From CALMEE01 sp041748315 (GTDB lineage: Bacteria; Planctomycetota; Planctomycetia; Pirellulales; Pirellulaceae): DNA of 14,469 nt. How positions within the stretch are numbered: the stretch's first letter is position 1; every line of letters starts with the position of its first letter. Under the pieces are notes generated by a model, which saw only the letters and a program-made list of their open reading frames with translations, had not been told where the DNA came from and did not search any database. The stretch spans positions 1 through 14,469 of the forward strand of contig JBGTDM010000345.1 in the NCBI GenBank assembly GCA_041748315.1, written 5' to 3'. This document shows positions 9,888 to 14,469 of this stretch, piece after piece. The position numbers and the translations under genes were made by a program.

Positions 9888-9966
9888 GATCCTAAATCTA
9901 TCCACAGATGGAACAACCGCGTGGCATCATTTGTTGCCGACATAACCGGAGACATTCGACTGCCGG

Positions 9967-11397
9967 TCAGGAACGTTGTTTCCTGGGTTTGAAGATCTCA
10001 GTTGCCGTACCAAAGTAGACCTCGCCGGCGTTCATCAAGGTCTCGCTCAACGTCGGGTGTGCGTGTACGGATTCGGTAATATCTCGAACTTCACAACTCA
10101 TTTCTATCGCCAACACCGCTTCGGCAATTAATTCTCCGGCATTAGGCCCGACAATTCCACACCCGATAACGCAGTCGGTTTCTGGATCGATGATCCATTT
10201 TGTGAGCCCCTCAGTGCGCCCGATCGCTTGAGCTCGTCCACTAGCAGCCCAAGGATAGGTCGCGATTTCGACCTGTTTTCCTTCGGCCTTGGCTTGCTCT
10301 TCGGTGACGCCGGCCCAAGCGACCTCAGGATCAGTAAACACGACTGCTGGAATGGCACGTTTATCGAATATGACGTTTTTGCCTGCTATGGTTTCGACAG
10401 CAATTCGCCCTTCGTGCGTCGCCTTGTGCGCGAGCATCGGTTCGCCTGCTGCATCGCCAATCACGAAGATATTTGGATCGTCGGTTCTTAACTGATCGTC
10501 ATGTCTGATAAAACCCCGTTGATCAAGTTGGCATTTGGTATTGTCGAGGCCCAGTCGTTCGGTGCGAGGCCGTCGTCCAACTGAGACCAACACCGTATCG
10601 TAAAGCTCTGTACCAAATTTCCCTGGTCCTTCAAACGCGACCTCGACTTTCGCTCCCTTCATACCCAACGAGCCAACTTTCGTATTCAAAAAGATCCGAT
10701 CCTCGAAGAGCGTTTTCAATTTTTTGGCGAGTGGTCGAACCAGATCTCGATCTGCGCCCATGAGCAACCCGTCCAAGAGTTCAACAACACTCACTTGTGT
10801 TCCGAGTTGTGCATAGACAGTGCCCATCTCCAAGCCAATGTAGCCGCCACCAACGACCAGCATCGTTTTGGGAATGTCCTTTAACTCTAAGGCACCGGTC
10901 GAATCGATTACCCGGTCATTGCCAAGGTCAAATGCTGCCGGCATTGCTGGAACGCTTCCGGTGGCGATGACGCAATGGTCAAAGGTCAATCTGCCATCGG
11001 CAGGCGTGGATTCAGTTCCGCCACTGATGTCAAGTGTTGTGGAGTTGATGAACTTGGCATGGCCATGAATTACATTGACATTGCGCCGTTTGGCCAATTG
11101 TCCAAGTCCGCCGGATAACGTCGAAATTACTTTCTCTTTTCGTTCCCGTAATTGATCGAGTGCAATAGTGGCATCGCCGAAGTTGACCCCCCATTCAGCT
11201 TTGAGTTCCTCGACTTCCGAGATCACTTTGGCAACATGAAGCAACGCCTTCGAAGGGATGCAACCGCGAAGCAGACAGGTCCCTCCCAGCCTTGATTCAG
11301 CCTCGATCAAGGTAACCTCGATACCTTCGTCGGCCGCCAGAAACGCGGCGGCATAGCCGCCTGGACCACCCCCAATGACAACTAATCTTGAATGCAT
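9967..11397 (-). CDS. lpd: Dihydrolipoyl dehydrogenase (E3)
   Basis: The FAD-dependent E3 component that reoxidises the dihydrolipoyl groups of 2-oxo-acid dehydrogenase complexes (and possibly the glycine cleavage system) and reduces NAD+. From the ATG at 11397 it has 476 residues, normal for the family. The FAD-binding GGGPGG is at 9-14, directly after a short N-terminus, which supports this start over the in-frame codon 14 codons upstream; AGAGG lies about 11 bases before the chosen ATG. The redox disulfide GGTCLLRGC gives Cys41 and Cys46, the NAD-binding motif is VVGGGYIGLEMG mid-protein, and the C-terminal dimer-interface pair is His447-Glu452 in HAHPTLSE. It stands alone, far from sucA and with no E2 nearby, so sharing between complexes is likely. 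Three inverted repeats lie upstream of it. Confidence 0.96.
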   Translation of the reverse strand: MHSRLVVIGGGPGGYAAAFLAADEGIEVTLIEAESRLGGTCLLRGCIPSKALLHVAKVISEVEELKAEWGVNFGDATIALDQLRERKEKVISTLSGGLGQLAKRRNVNVIHGHAKFINSTTLDISGGTESTPADGRLTFDHCVIATGSVPAMPAAFDLGNDRVIDSTGALELKDIPKTMLVVGGGYIGLEMGTVYAQLGTQVSVVELLDGLLMGADRDLVRPLAKKLKTLFEDRIFLNTKVGSLGMKGAKVEVAFEGPGKFGTELYDTVLVSVGRRPRTERLGLDNTKCQLDQRGFIRHDDQLRTDDPNIFVIGDAAGEPMLAHKATHEGRIAVETIAGKNVIFDKRAIPAVVFTDPEVAWAGVTEEQAKAEGKQVEIATYPWAASGRAQAIGRTEGLTKWIIDPETDCVIGCGIVGPNAGELIAEAVLAIEMSCEVRDITESVHAHPTLSETLMNAGEVYFGTATEIFKPRKQRS

Positions 11398-11432
11398 GTT
11401 ATCTTTATCCTCTAGAATCATGCCCACAAGAT

Positions 11433-11470
11433 TCGACAAAACCGAAGGTTCGCACCATGAACCTTGTCGA
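11433..11470 (-). promoter_or_regulatory. Stem-loop 1 upstream of lpd
   Basis: AAGGTTC (11445-11451) and GAACCTT (11459-11465) are a perfect 7-bp inverted repeat with a 7-base loop. The stem is extended by TCGAC (11433-11437) with GTCGA (11466-11470) across a 7-base bulge, 12 pairs in all. It ends 36 bases before the lpd start codon, so it is either in the 5' leader or an operator. Confidence 0.45.
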
Positions 11471-11487
11471 CCAACAGGAATTCATGG

Positions 11488-11515
11488 CGAGAAAACGCTC
11501 GTTCCGGTTTTCTTG
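11488..11515 (-). promoter_or_regulatory. Stem-loop 2 upstream of lpd
   Basis: AGAAAAC (11490-11496) and GTTTTCT (11507-11513) pair perfectly around a 10-base loop. A G:T pair and a C-G pair extend this to nine. No T-run follows on the minus strand, so it is not a simple terminator. Confidence 0.4.
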
Positions 11516-11560
11516 ATCCCTTGAAAGCAAAATGTTAAAGCTAGTTTCAGGTTGCAACTC

Positions 11561-11576
11561 TCTCCTCATAAGGAGA
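11561..11576. other. Stem-loop 3 (TCTCCT-CATA-AGGAGA)
   Basis: A perfect 6-bp hairpin with a 4-base loop. On the plus strand its right arm is an ideal Shine-Dalgarno sequence six bases before an ATG at 11582, and its left arm is the anti-Shine-Dalgarno. On the minus strand it lies 43 bases beyond the stop of the doubtful frame at 11620-11979, without a T-run. Confidence 0.45.
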
Positions 11577-11581
11577 AATTC

Positions 11582-11617
11582 ATGACGGGTTGTTTAATAA
11601 ATTGCGCCACAAGATGA
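11582..11617 (+). CDS. Possible 11-codon peptide frame behind a masked ribosome-binding site
   Basis: ATG to TGA, encoding MTGCLINCATR. It is preceded at good spacing by AAGGAGA, which lies in the right arm of a 6-bp hairpin. The frame is far too short for homology judgement, and no plus-strand gene follows that it could control; everything downstream is on the minus strand. It may be chance. It is listed because the start signal is much stronger than those of most real genes here. Confidence 0.15.
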   Translation: MTGCLINCATR

Positions 11618-11619
11618 AT

Positions 11620-11979
11620 TTAACAAATACCAAACCGGCGCAAACCCTTGTATCGCAAGCGATCTAAAAATGCGTTCGGCACCTGCCACCTTTCCAACAT
11701 CGTTCCATTGCGGCACGTGACATTCGACGGCTTCATTCGGACTCGGAAAAGCCTCGCGAGAGAACCTTTCAATATCAATGACCGATCTGCCAAAATTTCC
11801 CATTGAACAGGGAAGTCCGAGGCTTTTGCGACCACCCAAAGGGTACGAGAATAATCACTTAGCTGGCGACAAAGTGACGCAAACAGCCATGGGCATCTCT
11901 CTACGTATTCCCAGCCATTAGGCTCGATCAGGATACGCCAATGCGAATTGTAAACGCAAACTCTTTGCGACGATGACAA
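11620..11979 (-). CDS. Hypothetical protein, doubtful
   Basis: A 119-codon frame between rpsD and lpd on their strand, starting at a TTG at 11979; no earlier ATG exists before the in-frame stop at 12010-12012. The translation has a protein-like texture (HWRILIEPNGWEYVE near the start, SDFPVQWEI and LILKGSLARLF in the middle, WQVPNAFLDRLRYKG near the end) with well-spaced Trp residues and no low-complexity stretches. There is no Shine-Dalgarno site, no signal peptide and no membrane segment. It begins 57 bases after the rpsD stop, so it could be transcribed with rpsD. I do not recognise a family; it could be a small planctomycete protein, a decayed gene or chance. The competing frame at 11594-11839 on the same strand looks worse. 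Confidence 0.42.
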   Translation of the reverse strand: MSSSQRVCVYNSHWRILIEPNGWEYVERCPWLFASLCRQLSDYSRTLWVVAKASDFPVQWEILADRSLILKGSLARLFRVRMKPSNVTCRNGTMLERWQVPNAFLDRLRYKGLRRFGIC

Positions 11980-12036
11980 TTCAAATGCAAAATCGATGCT
12001 GCTGGCGTTTCAAACCATCGTTCGCTGCTTTACCGC

Positions 12037-12651
12037 TTATCGCGACATGAATTCCACGACGGTATTGACGTCAACCGGTAGACTGATATCCGAAGGACCG
12101 GGGACGCCATGTACCGTCGCCGTCAACGTTTCGTTGTCATACGATACCCATTCAATTCCAGTTCCCTCGACCCCCATGGCAGCGATACCCTGATAGACAT
12201 TTCGCAAATTCGATCGATTGCGGACCGTAATGACATCGCTGGGTCGCAACTGATACGAAGGGCGGTCGACCTTGACACCATTGACTTGAAAATGTCCGTG
12301 GGCGACACCCTGTCGAGCTTGCGGACGGGTTTTTGCAAGTCCGATTCGGCGCACGATATTGTCCAGTCTTTGCTCGCACATCAACAGCAAATTCTCGCCG
12401 GTGTTCCCCTTCATTCGCGTCGCCTTGTTGAAATAGCGGCGCAATTGTTTTTCACCGAGTCCGTAATAATGCTTGATCTTTTGTTTTTCCATCAACGCCA
12501 AACCGTAGTTTGACGAACGACGACCGCGAGTATGCATTCCGGGTGGCTGATTGCCGCGACGCTCCATCGCTTTGGCGGCGCCGTTATTTTCATAGATCAA
12601 AGCCCCAAGCCGACGATTGACTCGGCCCTTTGCTGCAGAATATCGTGCCAT
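12037..12651 (-). CDS. rpsD: 30S ribosomal protein S4
   Basis: Primary 16S rRNA-binding protein that nucleates assembly of the small subunit. From the ATG at 12651 it has 204 residues, the normal size, and begins MARYSAAKGRVNRRLG as the family does; 28 extra codons upstream in the same frame are not S4-like. Family landmarks include NQPPGMHTRGRRSSNYGLAL near 34-53 and KQKIKHYYG. The S4 RNA-binding domain runs from RLDNIVRR at 95 through about 158 (ARQGVAHGHFQVNG). The only cysteine is Cys92, so this is the zinc-free form without the N-terminal cysteine cluster. It is not in the classical alpha operon: no rpsM, rpsK, rpoA or rplQ is next to it. A 5-bp hairpin lies about 50 bases upstream. No clear Shine-Dalgarno site. 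Confidence 0.97.
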   Translation of the reverse strand: MARYSAAKGRVNRRLGALIYENNGAAKAMERRGNQPPGMHTRGRRSSNYGLALMEKQKIKHYYGLGEKQLRRYFNKATRMKGNTGENLLLMCEQRLDNIVRRIGLAKTRPQARQGVAHGHFQVNGVKVDRPSYQLRPSDVITVRNRSNLRNVYQGIAAMGVEGTGIEWVSYDNETLTATVHGVPGPSDISLPVDVNTVVEFMSR

Positions 12652-13048
12652 TAGTTTGTTGAATCGAACGAGTTGATTGAAATAACCGAAATTTTTTGGA
12701 CCGTCGATGATGACGGATTCAACCCATTTCCACAAGGGGCAATCCTATATTTAACTGAGGAATGGGCAAATTCCCTCCACCGAACGACAATTATCGAGCG
12801 GGAATGTTCGAGCGGGCTCAATGGCCGAGGATCGCTTGCCTTACAGTCGTTCTGATTCTTAGAGGTCGATAAGTTTACACAAACCAAGATTCGAGGTAAG
12901 GTTCTTTGACGCAATCCAAGCAAGGCCATTGGCCATACGGTCAACGGCATTGCATGAAAACGGCTGAGTCTATGTGGAAGCGCATTTGCAAGACGAATTC
13001 CAGACACAGACAACGACCTTAAGGATTGCTTTTTGGGCAGTCGTGGAA
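12652..13048. other. Intergenic region upstream of rpsD
   Basis: This 397-base gap holds no convincing gene; the 120-codon minus-strand frame across it has a chance-like composition and overlaps the rpsD leader. Read on the minus strand, a TATAGG hexamer preceded at about 15 bases by TTTGCC is a weak promoter candidate roughly 100 bases before rpsD. The hairpin CCGTC/GACGG (12701-12705 with 12712-12716) lies between it and the start codon. Confidence 0.5.
12701..12716 (-). promoter_or_regulatory. Small hairpin in the rpsD leader
   Basis: CCGTC and GACGG pair perfectly (5 bp) around a 6-base loop, about 50 bases before the rpsD ATG. S4 is known to repress its own mRNA through leader structures in other bacteria. 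Whether this hairpin does so is inference, as a single 5-bp stem is weak evidence. Confidence 0.25.
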
Positions 13049-13225
13049 TCAGTCAATTTTCCCGACGTTACCGGATTTTTCAGGTCCCTCACCCCCAGAA
13101 CCATCTCCCATTAGCGGGTTTTCAGTCGTACTCTGAACGGGTGGCTGCCGCTCCGTGCATCCGGAAAGCGTGGCGATAAAACCGATTGCCAAAAAAAGCA
13201 TGCTGACGAGGACAAAATTCTTCAT
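13049..13225 (-). CDS. Small lipoprotein, function unknown
   Basis: A 58-residue predicted lipoprotein. From the ATG at 13225 it reads MKNFVLVSMLFLAIGFIATLSGC: a Lys, a hydrophobic core and a lipobox LSGC with the lipidated Cys at 23. The mature part of about 36 residues is Pro/Gly/Ser-rich and polar (ERQPPVQSTTE, GDGSGGEGPEKSG), with no motif I recognise. AGGGA lies six bases before the ATG, a fair Shine-Dalgarno site. The frame is open upstream to 13381, but those residues precede a perfect signal peptide and are not part of it. Short lipoproteins of this style are common in planctomycetes. A 26-base near-palindrome sits 46 bases upstream of the start. Its neighbours, rpsD and hemW, give no functional clue. 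Confidence 0.75.
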   Translation of the reverse strand: MKNFVLVSMLFLAIGFIATLSGCTERQPPVQSTTENPLMGDGSGGEGPEKSGNVGKID

Positions 13226-13270
13226 AGTTTTCCCTGCGCTTGTGTAAATGAACAAAACCATAACTCTGTA

Positions 13271-13296
13271 ATCAATCACCGACGTTAGTGATCGAT
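13271..13296. promoter_or_regulatory. Near-perfect 26-base palindrome upstream of the lipoprotein gene
   Basis: The left arm ATCAATCAC (13271-13279) matches GTGATCGAT (13288-13296) at eight of nine positions around an 8-base centre. It lies 46-71 bases upstream of the lipoprotein start, where an operator or a leader hairpin would be expected. The regulator is unknown. Confidence 0.4.
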
Positions 13297-13360
13297 TTTC
13301 AATTACTGACAACGTTTTGACGTCGCGAAACTGAAATAGTTCTCCCGGAATCAGTTTTGG

Positions 13361-13403
13361 CAAAAAAAACCGAGCCCACAAGGGACACTGGTCAACTTAC
13401 CAG
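13361..13403 (-). terminator. Possible terminator after hemW
   Basis: Read on the minus strand, a 5-bp hairpin CTGGT/ACCAG (13399-13403 with 13388-13392, 6-base loop) starts 24 bases after the hemW stop. It is followed by a short CCC-TTGT-GGG stem and then a run of eight T (plus-strand A at 13362-13369). The T-run is good but both stems are short, so strength is doubtful. Confidence 0.35.
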
Positions 13404-13427
13404 CCTATATTCCCAATTGTCAATCAA

Positions 13428-14469
13428 TTAGTTCGCGGCGAAAATCTCTTGGCAAACTGTATCGGCGAAGATCCGGCCTGAAGGCGTCAGCCGGATGACA
13501 TCGCGCTCGATGACCAACCAACCGCAATCGATAAATTTGTCGAATATCAATTGGGGAATATCACGAAGACTCATTCCGGTCAGGTTCCGCCATCGATCCA
13601 AGTCACAGCCTGAGGTTTGACGCAGTCCAAAGGCCAACAGGTCAATACCGATCTGCCGATCAGAGAGTTCTTCATGGTGATCGATTGGCGATCGCGATTG
13701 CTCAAGCCGATGAATGTAGCTCAGTACTCCGGCATGGTTGACGGTTCGAGTTCTTCCCACAAAGCTGGCAGCCCCGGGCCCAAACGCATAATATCGATTT
13801 CCATTCCAATAGGATTGATTGTGCTGGCACTGGTGATCTGGTTTGGCGAAGCTAGAAATCTCATACTGTTCCAAGCCGGCCCGCGGTAGCATGTCCAGGG
13901 CGAGTTGGTACAGCCTGGCATTGTTGTTTTCACTGGTCTTGAGACGTTCGGAATGACTAGCACGGTTCCAGAACCGGGTACCTTTTTCGATGGTGAGTTC
14001 ATAGGTTGATACATGATCGATTGGTAAATCACAGGCAGCCTCCAGATCGGCTTGCCAAACTGCAGGCGTTTCACCTCGAACACCGAAAATCAAATCAAGT
14101 GAAATGGTATTTGCAAATGCTCGACATTGTTCGATCCCAGTGCGAATATGTTCGGCAGTATGGTCTCGCTCGAGAAACAACAACTTGTTGGAGTTAAATG
14201 ATTGTGCTCCCAAGCTAACTCGATTGATCCCCAATGCCGATAAGTGGCTGACTTTGGCGGGAGTCAGATCATTTGGATTCGCTTCGATCGTGAATTCGCC
14301 GTTATGCTTTAAGGAGAACCGGGCAAAAATCGTCTCACAAAGCAATTGTAACTGCTCTTCATTTAAATGCGTGGGGGTTCCGCCTCCGATGAACACTGTT
14401 GCGACTGAGCCTGCTGCGTCCCGAAGTTCCATCTCCTGTCGCAGGGCCATCAAGTATCGCTCGATCAGG
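13428..14469 (-). CDS. hemW: HemW-like radical SAM protein (partial, N-terminus outside window)
   Basis: HemW, formerly annotated as oxygen-independent coproporphyrinogen III oxidase, is a radical-SAM family heme chaperone. The frame stays open to the right edge (…LIERYLMALRQEME), so the gene is cut by the window. About 30-40 N-terminal residues, including the CxxxCxxC iron-sulfur motif, are not visible. Seen here are FIGGGTPTHL near 14370-14395, EANPNDLT, INRVSLGAQSFN, LDLIFGVRGETPAVW, YELTIEKGT, YEISSFAKP and HNQSYWNGNRYYAFGPGAASF. The HNxxYW-type motif separates HemW from true HemN. The C-terminal winged-helix part (LLAFGLRQTSGCDLDRW) is complete, ending at TAA 13428-13430. About 346 codons are visible of the usual 370-400. 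An in-frame TTG at 14453 is not the real start. Confidence 0.93.
   Translation of the reverse strand, partial: LIERYLMALRQEMELRDAAGSVATVFIGGGTPTHLNEEQLQLLCETIFARFSLKHNGEFTIEANPNDLTPAKVSHLSALGINRVSLGAQSFNSNKLLFLERDHTAEHIRTGIEQCRAFANTISLDLIFGVRGETPAVWQADLEAACDLPIDHVSTYELTIEKGTRFWNRASHSERLKTSENNNARLYQLALDMLPRAGLEQYEISSFAKPDHQCQHNQSYWNGNRYYAFGPGAASFVGRTRTVNHAGVLSYIHRLEQSRSPIDHHEELSDRQIGIDLLAFGLRQTSGCDLDRWRNLTGMSLRDIPQLIFDKFIDCGWLVIERDVIRLTPSGRIFADTVCQEIFAAN

Noticed and set aside
9888..9966. Convergent gap between the last TadE-like gene and lpd as a bidirectional terminator
   Set aside because: Only a 4-bp GGCA/TGCC stem is present and no T-run on either strand.
12651..13013. 120-codon minus-strand frame before rpsD
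   Set aside because: Low-quality translation, overlaps the rpsD promoter and leader, no ribosome-binding site.

Overview
The window looks like an ordinary chromosomal segment of a planctomycete, most likely Pirellulales-like. I infer this from a small four-helix membrane protein of a type I associate with that phylum, a TadE/TadG-like three-gene set with a von Willebrand A (vWA) domain, a solitary rpsD, and few clear Shine-Dalgarno sites. GC content looks moderate, near 50%. No phylogeny could be run, so this is a judgement from protein style.

Layout, left to right. On the minus strand lie sucA (2-oxoglutarate dehydrogenase E1, 43-2874) and a small membrane protein (3251-3784) with a good intrinsic terminator candidate behind it. 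A 374-base divergent gap follows. On the plus strand come pntA (4159-5721) and pntB (5751-7199), the two subunits of the proton-translocating transhydrogenase. A 534-base gap with a perfect 14-base tandem repeat and several stem-loops precedes a tight plus-strand set: TadE-like (7734-8177), TadG-like vWA protein (8181-9407) and TadE-like (9420-9887). The rest is minus strand: lpd (9967-11397), a doubtful 119-codon reading frame (11620-11979), rpsD (12037-12651), a 58-residue lipoprotein (13049-13225) and hemW (13428 to the right edge, N-terminus cut off).

How the genes work together. SucA and Lpd are the E1 and E3 components of the 2-oxoglutarate dehydrogenase complex. They lie about 7 kb apart and no E2 gene is visible, so Lpd probably also serves other 2-oxo-acid dehydrogenases. 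PntAB links the NADH made by such enzymes to NADPH through the proton gradient. The Tad-like set encodes an envelope or surface assembly, but the ATPase, secretin and prepilin peptidase it would need are not in the window.

I did not find a convincing undescribed system. The best leads are a cluster of three inverted repeats upstream of lpd, one of which masks a strong ribosome-binding site before an 11-codon frame; the structured gap before the Tad-like genes; and a tryptophan-rich insert inside the vWA domain.
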